Shown here one piece after another: positions 17,638 through 26,078 of a DNA stretch of 64,000 nucleotides. Source of the stretch: Actinomyces sp. (GTDB lineage Bacteria > Actinomycetota > Actinomycetes > Actinomycetales > Actinomycetaceae); the NCBI RefSeq assembly GCF_030524025.1, contig NZ_JAUNHI010000003.1, positions 105,648 through 169,647 of the forward strand, read 5' to 3'. The notes below the pieces were generated by a model, which was given only the letters and a program-made list of their open reading frames with translations, was not told the origin of the DNA and did no database searches. Both the position numbers and the translations under genes were made by a program. Numbering within the stretch: the stretch's first letter is position 1; every line of letters starts with the position of its first letter.

Positions 17638-17643
17638 ACAGTA
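17638..17643 (-). promoter_or_regulatory. Leaderless promoter of proA
   Basis: TACTGT (minus strand) lies 6 nt before the proA ATG. TGACCC at 17661-17666 lies 17 nt further upstream as a -35. Both are on the proA side of the 37-bp repeat, so the insertion left them intact. Confidence 0.55.
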
Positions 17644-17718
17644 GGGTGCGCGGCCTCCCCGGGTCACGGACCGTCTCACCCCCGGCCGGTGCCGCCCGGT
17701 CTCGGGCCCCAGGTGGGT

Positions 17719-17755
17719 CTCAGCCGGCGGTGCGGGGCAGCTCGGCGAGGTCGTC
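17719..17755 (+). repeat. 37-bp direct repeat, left copy (att-like)
   Basis: Identical over 37 bp to 19252-19288; flanking bases differ on both sides. It duplicates the last 11 codons and the stop of proB. Confidence 0.92.
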
Positions 17756-17838
17756 CATACCGAACAAGGCGATATGGGACAATCCGTGCAGTTGGCGGCG
17801 GGCCGCGACCCGCCCCTCGCATGCTGAGAGGTGACCTG

Positions 17839-19002
17839 GTGCGGATCACACACATCTGCGCAAGCAACTGGCGGAACTTCAAGAACGTCGATTTCGAGGT
17901 CGGCGACCGGCTGTTCATCGTCGGCCCCAACGCCTCGGGGAAATCGAATCTTCTCGACCTTCTCCGCTTCCTGTCTGACATCGCCGAGCCAGGAGGAGGC
18001 CTGGCCTCGGCGATCGAGCGCCGAGGAGGCCTGACCAAGGTACGCAGTCTCTTCGCTCGCAACAACGCCAAGGGGCGCCTGGTCGTCGACGTGCGTCTGC
18101 GCGACGGGGCGGACCTGTGGCGCTACCACCTGTCGATCAAGGGAGAGTCCGGCGGGCGCAACCGGCCGATCGTCGACGCCGAGATCGTCGAGCTCAACGA
18201 CACGACGCTGCTGCACCGGCCCGATGAGGACGACCGGGAGGACCCTGAGCGGCTCACCCAGACCCACCTCGAGCAGATCGCCGCCAACAAGGAGTTCCGC
18301 CTCATCGCGGACTACTTCTCCCGCGTCCAGTACTTCCACCTCGTCCCCCAGATCATTCGTGACCCGGGTCGGACCACCCCCGCGCACGACGACCCGTACG
18401 GCAGCGAGTTCATCGCGCAGATGAACGCCACGCCGACACTGACGCGCAACGCATGGCTCCGGCGGATGCAGGCGGCGCTCCAGGCCGCCGTCCCGGGCTT
18501 CGAGTCCCTGAGCATTGAAACCGACGCGGCGGGACGACCACACCTGGTGGCGGGCTACAAGAACTGGCGCTCGAAGCCATCACGCCAGTCCGAGGCGGAT
18601 TTCTCCGACGGGACGCTCCGACTCATCGGCCTCCTGTGGTCCATCATCAAGGCCCCGGCCAATCCCGGTGTCCTACTGCTTGAGGAGCCCGAGCTGTCGC
18701 TCAACAACGCTATCGTGAGGACACTGCCATCCGTCCTGGCCCAGGTGAGACGCTCCTCGGACCTGCAGATCATCTTGTCGACGCACGCCCCCGAGATTCT
18801 CAACGACGAGGGCATTCACCCAGATGAAGTCCTCGTCCTGCGCGTCACCGACGACGGCTCCCGGGCCTGCCTGCTGGCGGAGCTGCCTGAGGTCGCGCAG
18901 CTCGAGATCGGTCTGAGTGTCTCGGAGGTCGTCGAGGGACTCATCGCTCCTGACGACCTCACAGGGTTCATGACCGCGACCCGGGGCAAGGGCCGCCGAT
19001 GA
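17839..19002 (+). CDS. AAA family ATPase (AAA_21 / OLD-like, SMC-type nucleotide binding)
   Basis: 387 residues with an SMC/RecF-like ATPase core. The N-terminal strand is [19 protein letters not shown], the Walker A is [14 protein letters not shown] near residue 30, the signature-like segment is [13 protein letters not shown], the Walker B is [13 protein letters not shown], and the H-loop is [13 protein letters not shown]. This matches predicted ATPases of the AAA_21 group that pair with TOPRIM-type nucleases in anti-phage systems. GTG at 17839 is preferred because GAGAGGTG precedes it. Its stop overlaps the start of the next gene (ATGA), so the two form an operon. It lies between 37-bp repeats of the proB 3' end. 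A defence role is inference from the gene pairing. Confidence 0.85.
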   Translation: MRITHICASNWRNFKNVDFEVGDRLFIVGPNASGKSNLLDLLRFLSDIAEPGGGLASAIERRGGLTKVRSLFARNNAKGRLVVDVRLRDGADLWRYHLSIKGESGGRNRPIVDAEIVELNDTTLLHRPDEDDREDPERLTQTHLEQIAANKEFRLIADYFSRVQYFHLVPQIIRDPGRTTPAHDDPYGSEFIAQMNATPTLTRNAWLRRMQAALQAAVPGFESLSIETDAAGRPHLVAGYKNWRSKPSRQSEADFSDGTLRLIGLLWSIIKAPANPGVLLLEEPELSLNNAIVRTLPSVLAQVRRSSDLQIILSTHAPEILNDEGIHPDEVLVLRVTDDGSRACLLAELPEVAQLEIGLSVSEVVEGLIAPDDLTGFMTATRGKGRR

Positions 19003-19376
19003 GCAACGCCCCCGGGGACCCGTCCGTGCGGGTCGCTGTCGAGGGCCAGTCCGACACGGGCATGGTCGAGACTCTGCTCGCACACGTCGGACTAGCCCTG
19101 ACCCGTCCCTGCCTCGTCAGGAACGGGTCATCGAAGCTCGATGACCTCATCCCGAACCTAGCCCGCACGACGCTCTACGACCCGTGGATCGTCTTCCGCG
19201 ACGCTGATACCGCCTGCCCCGATACGACTCGGAGTACCGCCCCTTGCGGGGCTCAGCCGGCGGTGCGGGGCAGCTCGGCGAGGTCGTCGCGGTGCACGAC
19301 GGGGGCCACGTGGTCGGGGCCGGGCCGTCGGTGGGCGCGCGCCTCGATGACCTCCTCGAGCTCGGCGGCCGAGTAG
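18999..19376 (+). pseudogene. Truncated TOPRIM/DUF4276-like partner of the ATPase
   Basis: The ATG overlaps the ATPase stop by 4 nt. Residues 9-72 look like the start of a DUF4276/OLD-type TOPRIM domain: VRVAVEGQSDTGMVETLL carries the conserved Glu, and WIVFRDADTACP carries the acidic pair. After about position 19215 the homology ends. The frame then runs into the antisense of proB, producing a Ser/Arg-rich shadow tail to 19376. Full-length partners are about 200 residues, so the 3' two-thirds is missing. Either the nuclease is dead or the fusion makes a short peptide. It ends where the right-hand 37-bp repeat begins. Confidence 0.6.
19252..19288 (+). repeat. 37-bp direct repeat, right copy (proB 3' end)
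   Basis: The resident copy: it includes the proB stop (19253-19255) and its last codons. It is identical to 17719-17755. A small GCCCC-TTGC-GGGGC hairpin (19239-19252) abuts it and may terminate proB transcription. Confidence 0.92.
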
Positions 19377-20413
19377 CGGCAGATCCCGCGGGCCACCGGC
19401 CCGTCGGGTCCGACGACCTCGACCACGGAGCCGGACTCGAAGTCGCCGGCGACGGCGGTCACGCCCGGCAGCAGGAGCGACTTCTTGCCCACGGTCACCG
19501 CCCGCGCCGCACCGGCGTCGATGATGACGCGCCCCTCGGGAATCGAGGCGTAGGCCATCCACAGGCGCCGGCTGGGCCGGTGCGGTCCCGTGGGCTCGAA
19601 CCAGGTCCCCAGGTCCTGGGGGATGGTGGCCTGACCCAGGAGGCGGGCGGCGTCATTGGCGGCGGCCACGATCGTGGCCGTGCCCGAGGCGCAGGCGATC
19701 GTGGCGGCCTGAGCTTTGGAGCGCATCCCCCCGGTGCCCAGGGCCGAGCCGCGTGCCGAGACATCGACCGAGGCGAGCTGGCCGGCACCGACGACGTGGC
19801 GCACCGGTACCGCCCCCGGGGTGCCCGGCCGGGCCGTCCACAGGCCGTCGACATCGGTGAACAGCACGAGGACGTCGGCGGTCACCAGGTGCGAGACGAG
19901 GGCCGCGAGATGGTCGTTGTCCCCCAGGCTGAACTCGGTGGTGGCCACGGCGTCGTTCTCATTGACCACCGGCACCGCGCCCAGGGACAGCAGGGCGTCG
20001 AAGGTGGCGCGCACGGTCCGGTAGTGGCTGCGCACCGCCACGTCCTGGACGGTGAGCAGCACCTGGGCAGTGACCACCCCGTAGGCGCTCATGGCCGTCT
20101 GCCAGCGGGCCACCAGGTTGCCCTGGCCGACCGAGGCGGCCGCCTGGAGCAGCCGCAGCTCGGTGGGCCGGGCCTCCATGCCCAGGGGGACCATGCCCGC
20201 GGCCACCGCCCCGGAGGACACGAGGACGACGTCGTGGCCCCGCTGGCGCATTCGGGCGATGAGGCCGGCCAGGATGTCGATCCGGTTGAGGTCCAGGCCC
20301 CCGTCGGGCCGGGTCAGGCTCGAGGAGCCGACCTTGAGGACGACCCGCGCACCGCTGGGCAGGCTCGTGGGACGGCCCGACGGGTCGACGGCTGGGCGCG
20401 AGGCGGTTGTCAC
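19253..20413 (-). CDS. proB: Glutamate 5-kinase
   Basis: First step of proline synthesis: ATP-dependent phosphorylation of glutamate. 386 residues: an amino-acid kinase domain ([58 protein letters not shown]) followed by a C-terminal PUA domain ([27 protein letters not shown]). The kinase domain is the usual site of proline feedback. Its ATG overlaps the obg stop by 4 nt, so it is coupled to obg. Its 3' end is the target of the inserted module, but the coding sequence and stop are intact. Confidence 0.96.
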   Translation of the reverse strand: MTTASRPAVDPSGRPTSLPSGARVVLKVGSSSLTRPDGGLDLNRIDILAGLIARMRQRGHDVVLVSSGAVAAGMVPLGMEARPTELRLLQAAASVGQGNLVARWQTAMSAYGVVTAQVLLTVQDVAVRSHYRTVRATFDALLSLGAVPVVNENDAVATTEFSLGDNDHLAALVSHLVTADVLVLFTDVDGLWTARPGTPGAVPVRHVVGAGQLASVDVSARGSALGTGGMRSKAQAATIACASGTATIVAAANDAARLLGQATIPQDLGTWFEPTGPHRPSRRLWMAYASIPEGRVIIDAGAARAVTVGKKSLLLPGVTAVAGDFESGSVVEVVGPDGPVARGICRYSAAELEEVIEARAHRRPGPDHVAPVVHRDDLAELPRTAG

Positions 20414-21993
20414 GGCTCGTCCTCCTCGTCCTGCCAGGTGGAGGCGTCCGTCCAGATCCCTTCGGCGGCCTCCTCGCGCAACTCGGCTCGGGCAGCCTCC
20501 TTGGCGTCCATCATCTCGTGGTAGCCCGCCCGGCGCTCAGCGTTGGTGCGGCGGTGACGGTCCTCCAGGCGCATGTCGGTGCCGCGCGCCCCCAGCAGCT
20601 CGGCCCCGGTGGACATCGTGGGCTCCCAGGTGAACAGGACCCCGCCCTCGACCTCGCCGATGAGCACGGCGTCGCCCGCGTGCGCCCCGGCGCGCACGAG
20701 CTCGTCCTCGACGCCCGCGGTCGCCAGGCGGTCGGCGAGGTAGCCCACCGCCTCGTCGTTGGAGAAGTCGGTCTGGAGCACCCACCGCTCGGGCTTGTCG
20801 CCGCGCACCTGGTAGACCCGGCCCTCCTGCGGGTGGTTGATGAGACTGACGACGGCCACCGCAGGCTCGTGGCGGGAGCCCACGGCCGCCGGGCGGATGA
20901 CCGGGCGCTGCCCGCCGTGGCCGGCACGCTCGCCCGGCTCATCGCGCCGGGCCTGCTCGACAAGCCCGGCCAGCGTGAAGGAGAGCTCCTTGAGGCCCGT
21001 GCGGGCGACGGCGGACACCGGCAGGACCGTCAGGCCGCGGGAGGTCAGGTCCTCGGTGACGAAGTCGGCGAGCTCGGCGGCCTCGGGCACGTCCACCTTG
21101 GCCAGGACGACCACCCGCGGCCGGGCCATGAGCGGGGCCCGCCCGGTCAGCGCGGGGTCGTCCTCCTGGCGGCCCAGCCGCTCGGCATAGGCGGCGAGCT
21201 CGGCCTCGATGCTCTCCAGGTCCGAGACAGGGTCTCGCCCGGGCTCCAGGGTCGCGCAGTCCAGGACGTGCACGATGACGGCGCAGCGCTCGATATGGCG
21301 CAGGAACTCCAGGCCCAGGCCCTTGCCGCGGCTCGCCCCGGGGATGAGGCCGGGCACGTCGGCGATCGTGTACCGCGTGTCGCCGGCCTCGACCACCCCG
21401 AGGTTGGGCACGAGCGTGGTGAAGGGGTAGTCGGCGATCTTGGGACGGGCGGCGCTCATCGAGGCGATGAGGGAGGACTTGCCGGCACTGGGGTAGCCCA
21501 CGAGGGCGACGTCGGCGATCGTCTTGAGCTCGAGGGTGACGTCGCGCCGCTGGCCGGGCAGTCCCAGGAGGTGGAATCCCGGCGCCTTGCGCCTGGCAGA
21601 GGCCAGGGAGAAGTTGCCCCTCCCCCCGGTGCCGCCACTGGCCACGACGAGCCGGGTCCCGGGGCCGACAAGGTCGGCCAGGACGGCGCCGTCGGCGTCC
21701 TTGACGACCGTGCCCTCGGGCACGGGCAGGACGAGGTCCTCACCGTCGACTCCGCGGCGCCAGTCGCCCATGCCGGGAGTGCCGTTGCCCGCCTGGCGGT
21801 GGGGCGAGCGGTGGTAGGACAGCAGCGTCGTCACCCGGGGGTCGACCTCGAGGATGACGTCGCCTCCGTGGCCGCCGTCACCGCCGTCGGGCCCGGCCAG
21901 GGGCTTGAACTTCTCACGGTGCACCGAGGTGCAGCCGTGGCCGCCGTCTCCGCCAGCGACGTGGAGGACCACGCGATCGATGAAGCTGGGCAT
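20410..21993 (-). CDS. obg: GTPase Obg/CgtA
   Basis: Essential GTPase of 50S ribosome assembly and stress control. 527 residues: a Gly-rich Obg fold ([28 protein letters not shown]), a G domain with [11 protein letters not shown], switch [16 protein letters not shown] and the guanine-base NKxD loop in the form AKVD, then the OCT domain ([14 protein letters not shown]), and an Arg/Glu-rich tail. ATG 21993 is preferred over 22038 because AGGAGAGACC precedes it and homology begins with MPSFIDRV. A terminator separates it from rpmA, and proB follows with a 4-nt overlap. Confidence 0.97.
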   Translation of the reverse strand: MPSFIDRVVLHVAGGDGGHGCTSVHREKFKPLAGPDGGDGGHGGDVILEVDPRVTTLLSYHRSPHRQAGNGTPGMGDWRRGVDGEDLVLPVPEGTVVKDADGAVLADLVGPGTRLVVASGGTGGRGNFSLASARRKAPGFHLLGLPGQRRDVTLELKTIADVALVGYPSAGKSSLIASMSAARPKIADYPFTTLVPNLGVVEAGDTRYTIADVPGLIPGASRGKGLGLEFLRHIERCAVIVHVLDCATLEPGRDPVSDLESIEAELAAYAERLGRQEDDPALTGRAPLMARPRVVVLAKVDVPEAAELADFVTEDLTSRGLTVLPVSAVARTGLKELSFTLAGLVEQARRDEPGERAGHGGQRPVIRPAAVGSRHEPAVAVVSLINHPQEGRVYQVRGDKPERWVLQTDFSNDEAVGYLADRLATAGVEDELVRAGAHAGDAVLIGEVEGGVLFTWEPTMSTGAELLGARGTDMRLEDRHRRTNAERRAGYHEMMDAKEAARAELREEAAEGIWTDASTWQDEEDEP

Positions 21994-22038
21994 GTGGTCT
22001 CTCCTCGCGGGATGAGGGTGGGGCTTCGTCAACGGCAC

Positions 22039-22067
22039 GAGGGCGGACGGCCAAGCCGTCCGCCCTC
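22039..22067. terminator. Terminator after rpmA
   Basis: A perfect 13-bp stem (22039-22051 with 22055-22067) and a CAA loop lie between the rpmA stop and the obg start. It separates the ribosomal protein pair from obg-proB. Confidence 0.85.
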
Positions 22068-22107
22068 GGTCAGTCCTCGGTCAGTGATGTCGTGGGTGCG
22101 CCGGGGC

Positions 22108-22365
22108 TCAGGCCTCGGCGAGCACAACGTTAACGACCCTGCGGCCGCGGCGGGTGCCGAAATGGACGTTGCCCGCGGCGGTGGCGAACAGGGTGTCGTC
22201 ATTGCCGCGGCCCACATTGGCGCCGGGGTGGAAGTGCGTGCCGCGCTGGCGGACGATGATCTCGCCGGCCTTGACGAACTGGCCGCCGAAGCGCTTGACG
22301 CCCAGGCGCTGGGCGTTGGAGTCACGGCCGTTCCGGGAGGAACCAAGACCCTTCTTGTGTGCCAT
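22108..22365 (-). CDS. rpmA: 50S ribosomal protein L27
   Basis: 85 residues; binds near the peptidyl-transferase centre with its N-terminal tail. The full family signature is present: [20 protein letters not shown] at the N-terminus, then [19 protein letters not shown]. There is no N-terminal cleavable extension of the Firmicutes type. It follows rplU by 47 nt in the conserved rplU-rpmA-obg order. Confidence 0.98.
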   Translation of the reverse strand: MAHKKGLGSSRNGRDSNAQRLGVKRFGGQFVKAGEIIVRQRGTHFHPGANVGRGNDDTLFATAAGNVHFGTRRGRRVVNVVLAEA

Positions 22366-22412
22366 CTCAGATGTCTTTCCTAGTCAGCGGGTGAGTGCGT
22401 CGGGACGGCCGC

Positions 22413-22730
22413 TCAGCCGATCGCCTTGATCCTGATGGCGGTCAGCTGGGCGCGGTGGCCCTGGCGCCTGCGGTAGCCCGTCTTGTTCTTGAACTTGAGG
22501 ATGTTGATCTTCGGGCCCTTCTCGTCACCGACGATCTCGGCGGTGACCGAGGTGGAGGCAAGGTCCGCAGCAGTGGTCACCTTGTCGCCGTCGACCAGCA
22601 TGACGGGGGCGAGGCTGACCTCGTCGCCGATCTCACCGGGGAGCTTGTCGACGACCACGACGTCGCCGACGGAGACCTTCTCCTGACGGCCGCCGGCCTT
22701 GACGATCGCGTAGACCACTTGAATGCTCAT
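22413..22730 (-). CDS. rplU: 50S ribosomal protein L21
   Basis: 105 residues; binds 23S rRNA. The signature [19 protein letters not shown] is at the N-terminus and [19 protein letters not shown] at the C-terminus. ATG at 22730 is taken, giving a 4-residue lead before the conserved start; a GTG four codons further in is possible. It is the first gene of the rplU-rpmA transcript. Confidence 0.97.
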   Translation of the reverse strand: MSIQVVYAIVKAGGRQEKVSVGDVVVVDKLPGEIGDEVSLAPVMLVDGDKVTTAADLASTSVTAEIVGDEKGPKINILKFKNKTGYRRRQGHRAQLTAIRIKAIG

Positions 22731-22893
22731 CTCTGTCGTAACTTCAGACGCCCGGGACCGGTCAGGTCCACTGCCGGGCCGGGCTATGTCCATGGCATGG
22801 GTGCATGAGGCACCGGCCGACTACTTTATGCGATCGGCAACGCCGGACCAACCCGCGCCATTGCCCGGAGCGTGTGGTCTTCCGCACGAGGCA

Positions 22894-22909
22894 GGCGGCG
22901 CAGGCCGCC
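22894..22909 (-). terminator. Hairpin at the RNase E/G stop codon
   Basis: GGCGGC/GCCGCC, a 6-bp stem with a 4-nt loop, starts immediately after the rne stop. It is short, so it may be only a processing or weak termination signal. Confidence 0.4.
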
Positions 22910-25624
22910 TCAGGCCGGGTCGCCGTCCTTGTGGGCGTGCTCAGCGGCCGCGGCGATCTGGGCGAGCGCCCCACGGACCGCTGCCCGCGCGGCGTCGTCC
23001 GGGCCACTGGCCTCCTGAGCCTCCTCAGAGCCGCCGGTCCGGGCGGCCTGCTCGGCCGAGGCCTGGGCCTCCTTGGCCTTGGACTTGCCCGTGGCCTTGC
23101 GCCCGCGGCCCCGCCCGTTGCCGCGCTGGCCCTGCACCTCGCCCCGGCCCCCGTTCTCCACCGGGGTGTCGTGGACGATGAACCCGCGCCCCGAGCAGCA
23201 CTCGCAGGGCGTGGAGAAGGCCTCGACCAGGCCCTGACCGACCCGCTTGCGGGTCATCTGCACCAGGCCCAGGCTCGTGACCTCGGTGACCTGGTGGCGG
23301 GTGCGGTCCCTGCCCAGGCACTCCACCAGGCGGCGCAGCACGAGGTCGCGGTTGGACTCCAGCACCATGTCGACGAAGTCGATGACGACCATGCCGCCGA
23401 TGTCGCGCAGGCGCAGCTGGCGCACGATCTCCTCGGCCGCCTCGAGGTTGTTGCGGGTGACGGTCTCCTCCAGGGTGCCCCCCGCTCCGGTGAACCGGCC
23501 GGTGTTGACGTCGATGACGGTCATCGCCTCGGTGCGGTCGATGACGAGCGTGCCGCCGCTGGGCAGCCACACCTTGCGGTCGAAGCCCTTGGCGAGCTGC
23601 TCGTCGACCCGGTGCGCGGCGAAGACGTCCTCGGGACCCACCCAGTGCTCGAGACGGTCGGCGAGGTCGGGGCTCAGCTCGGTGACGTACTGGCTGATCG
23701 TCCTCCAGGCCTGGTCGCCCGAGACGACGAGCCTGCGGAAGTCCTCGTTGAACACGTCGCGCACGACGCGCACGGCCAGCTCGGGCTCCCCCTTGAGCAG
23801 CTGCGGCGCCTTGCCCGAGCCCCTGAGGATCTGGGAGGCCTTCTTGTCGATGGCCTCCCACTGGGAGACCAGGCGTGCGACGTCGTCGGCGAGCTGGTCC
23901 TCACTGGCGCCCTCGGCCGCGGTGCGCACGATGACGCCGGCGTCCTCGGGGACGATCCGCTTGAGGATCTTCTTGAGGCGGGCCCGCTCGGTGTCGGGCA
24001 GCTTGCGGGAGATGCCCGTCATCGTCCCGCCGGGGACCAGGACGAGGTAGCGCCCGGCGAGGGTGACCTGGCTGGTCAGGCGCGCACCCTTGTGCCCGAT
24101 GGGGTCCTTGGTCACCTGAACCAGGACCGTGTCGCCGCTGGACAGCGCGTCCTCGATCCGCCGGGGACGGCCCTCCATGCCGGCGGCGTCCCAGTTGACC
24201 TCACCGGCGTAGAGCACGGCGTTGCGTCCCTTGCCCAGGTCGACGAAGGCGGCCTCCATCGAGGGCAGGACGTTCTGGACTCGGCCGATGTAGACGTTGC
24301 CGACCATGGAGGACTGGGTGTGGCGGGCCACGTAGTGCTCGACGAGCAGCCCGTCCTCAAGCACGGCGATCTGGTTGAGGCCGTCCTGCTCACGCACGAC
24401 CATCTGCCGGTCGACGCTTTCACGCCGGGCCAGGAACTCGGCCTCGGTGACGATGGGGCGCCTCCGGCCCGCCGCACGCCCCTCGCGGCGCCGCTGGCGC
24501 TTGGCCTCCAGGCGGGTCGAGCCCTTGAGGGCGGTCACCTCGTCACGCACGTCGCGCCCGGAGTCCGAACGCGTGCGCGACCGCCGACGGCGCCGACGGC
24601 GCGAGGAGCCCTGGGCCTCGGCGTCCCCGGGGTCTGTCAACTCCTCGGGCTCCCCGGCCTCGGTATCGTCCTCACCGTCATGCTGATCCTCGGCGGCGGC
24701 CTCCTCGGCCAGGTCCTGGACCGACTCCTCCGTCCTGCCCCGCGCCCGCCGTCCGCGTCCGCCGCGGCGGCGCTTGCGGCGTCCCGCACCGTCCTCGGCG
24801 GGGTCGAGGCCGTCCCCGGACCCGGTGGAGTCGTCGGTCGAGGCCTGCTCCTCGGCGTCCTCCTCCTGGCCGCGAGCGCTGCGGCCACTGGCCGGCGGGA
24901 TGCGCTCGGGGGTCGTCGAGGGGGCGCTCGCCTGGCGGCGACGACGGCCACGGCCCGGCGCGGCGTCCTCCTCCTCGGTCTCGGCCGGCGGCGCCTGCTC
25001 CGCCGGCGCAACGCGCTGCGGCGAGGTGGTGGCCGCTGTCGCCTTGCGGCGACGGCGCCGCGCCCGCGCCGGGTCGGGGGCCTGGAAGAGTAGGGAGGCG
25101 GCGGGCAGGCGGGTGGGCTCGTTGTCCTCGTCCACAGCCTCCTCAGCGTCGTCAGCCTCCTCAGTCTCCTCGGCGTCCTCAGCCTCGTCGACCTCCTCAG
25201 GCTCCTTGTCATCCGCCGGCGGCACGGCCCCCTCGGCCTCAGGGGCCAGGTCGGGATCGGCATCGGCGGCGGTGAGGACGGGCTGCTCGGCGGCCGGGGC
25301 ATGCTGGGGCGTCGTCGCGGCGGCCGTCGCCTTGCGGCGCCGGCGCACGGGTCGAGCCGAGGATCCGGCGGGTTCCTGCGCGGACCGGGGGGCCGTCGAC
25401 TCGACCTCCTGGGGCACAGTGCCACCGGAGTCGCCGGAGTCGTCGGCGTGAGCGGAGGAGGCCGGGGGGCCGGGCAGCTCGGGAGCCGGGGCGGGGGTCC
25501 TTGCCGCGGCCGTGGCCCGGCGGCGCCGACGGGCCGGGGAGGTCCCGGCCGATCCCTGGGAGGTGGCCGCGGCCTCGTCGTCGGGCTGGGAGGCCGATGT
25601 CTCGTTCGGCTGGGAGGAAGCCAT
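22910..25624 (-). CDS. rne: Ribonuclease E/G family endoribonuclease
   Basis: 904 residues; the main mRNA-decay and rRNA-processing endonuclease. The N-terminal 330 residues are disordered and alternate acidic runs with at least four Arg-rich repeats of the form RRRRxAxAxxxTPxxxP. The catalytic core follows: an S1 domain (NVYIGRVQNVLPSMEAAFVD), the DNase-I-like site (MTVIDVNTGRFTG and VVIDFVDM), and the zinc-link Cys motif CECCSGRG near the C-terminus. The short C-terminal tail is Arg/Lys-rich. AGAAGGAGC lies before ATG 25624. The disordered-first layout is the mycobacterial/actinobacterial type, with RNA- or partner-binding repeats in front of the core rather than behind it. Confidence 0.95.
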   Translation of the reverse strand: MASSQPNETSASQPDDEAAATSQGSAGTSPARRRRRATAAARTPAPAPELPGPPASSAHADDSGDSGGTVPQEVESTAPRSAQEPAGSSARPVRRRRKATAAATTPQHAPAAEQPVLTAADADPDLAPEAEGAVPPADDKEPEEVDEAEDAEETEEADDAEEAVDEDNEPTRLPAASLLFQAPDPARARRRRRKATAATTSPQRVAPAEQAPPAETEEEDAAPGRGRRRRQASAPSTTPERIPPASGRSARGQEEDAEEQASTDDSTGSGDGLDPAEDGAGRRKRRRGGRGRRARGRTEESVQDLAEEAAAEDQHDGEDDTEAGEPEELTDPGDAEAQGSSRRRRRRRSRTRSDSGRDVRDEVTALKGSTRLEAKRQRRREGRAAGRRRPIVTEAEFLARRESVDRQMVVREQDGLNQIAVLEDGLLVEHYVARHTQSSMVGNVYIGRVQNVLPSMEAAFVDLGKGRNAVLYAGEVNWDAAGMEGRPRRIEDALSSGDTVLVQVTKDPIGHKGARLTSQVTLAGRYLVLVPGGTMTGISRKLPDTERARLKKILKRIVPEDAGVIVRTAAEGASEDQLADDVARLVSQWEAIDKKASQILRGSGKAPQLLKGEPELAVRVVRDVFNEDFRRLVVSGDQAWRTISQYVTELSPDLADRLEHWVGPEDVFAAHRVDEQLAKGFDRKVWLPSGGTLVIDRTEAMTVIDVNTGRFTGAGGTLEETVTRNNLEAAEEIVRQLRLRDIGGMVVIDFVDMVLESNRDLVLRRLVECLGRDRTRHQVTEVTSLGLVQMTRKRVGQGLVEAFSTPCECCSGRGFIVHDTPVENGGRGEVQGQRGNGRGRGRKATGKSKAKEAQASAEQAARTGGSEEAQEASGPDDAARAAVRGALAQIAAAAEHAHKDGDPA

Positions 25625-26078
25625 GGGGTCTGCTCCTTCTGGACGAGCCGGGCACCGCCGTACCTGCGACGCCGTCGCGTGGTCGCGCTCCCATCACAGG
25701 AAGCGGAAAAGTCTGTGGATGCACCAGATGGCGCCGGCCTGCGGCGGAACTCGCTGCGAGCGGGAGTGCGGCGGCGCGCTGAGCGGCGCACGTCCCCAAG
25801 CGGCCTCGACCGAGGTTCGGACTCCGGAGTGCCGGTACGAGGCGACCCCGGGGCCAGACCGAGTATCCCACACCGCGGCCCACGACGGCGCGCGGCAACG
25901 CGGGCGCGCGGCGTGTCTCGCCAGGAGCGGACAGCCGGAGGCGACCGCACCGTGACCTGATCGCGCGGAGGTTTTACGACGTCCCGTCACAGCCTCACCT
26001 ATACTCGGCACAAGCTCCGCGCAGTTGCACGGATGAACTTATCATTCTTATCAACTTCACCTGAGAAAGGCGGGCTCG
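25625..26078. other. Divergent promoter region between rne and cydA
   Basis: 454 nt without a credible gene. TATACT at 26000-26005 is a good -10 for cydA; a clear -35 was not found. The rne side has AGAAGGAGC at the start. A small palindrome CCTCG-AC-CGAGG lies near 25803. A search by eye for Rex- or DosR-like operators was negative. Confidence 0.5.

Larger units (their letters stand above)
17719..19288. mobile_element. Inserted ATPase/TOPRIM-like module at the proB 3' end
   Basis: The span is bounded by perfect 37-bp direct repeats (17719-17755 and 19252-19288). The right copy is the real 3' end of proB including its stop codon. The left copy is a detached duplicate that belongs to no gene. 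Between them lie a complete AAA ATPase gene and a truncated partner, both on the strand opposite to the proB/proA pair. Duplication of a gene's 3' end is what integration by a site-specific recombinase leaves behind. No integrase or transposase gene is present, so it would be a remnant or a non-autonomous cassette. The ATPase part uses more A/T-ending codons than its neighbours. Confidence 0.7.

Noticed and set aside
25940-26005. Possible Rex or DosR operator upstream of cydA (GTGAC ... GTCAC)
   Set aside because: Half-sites are 29 nt apart and do not fit either consensus.
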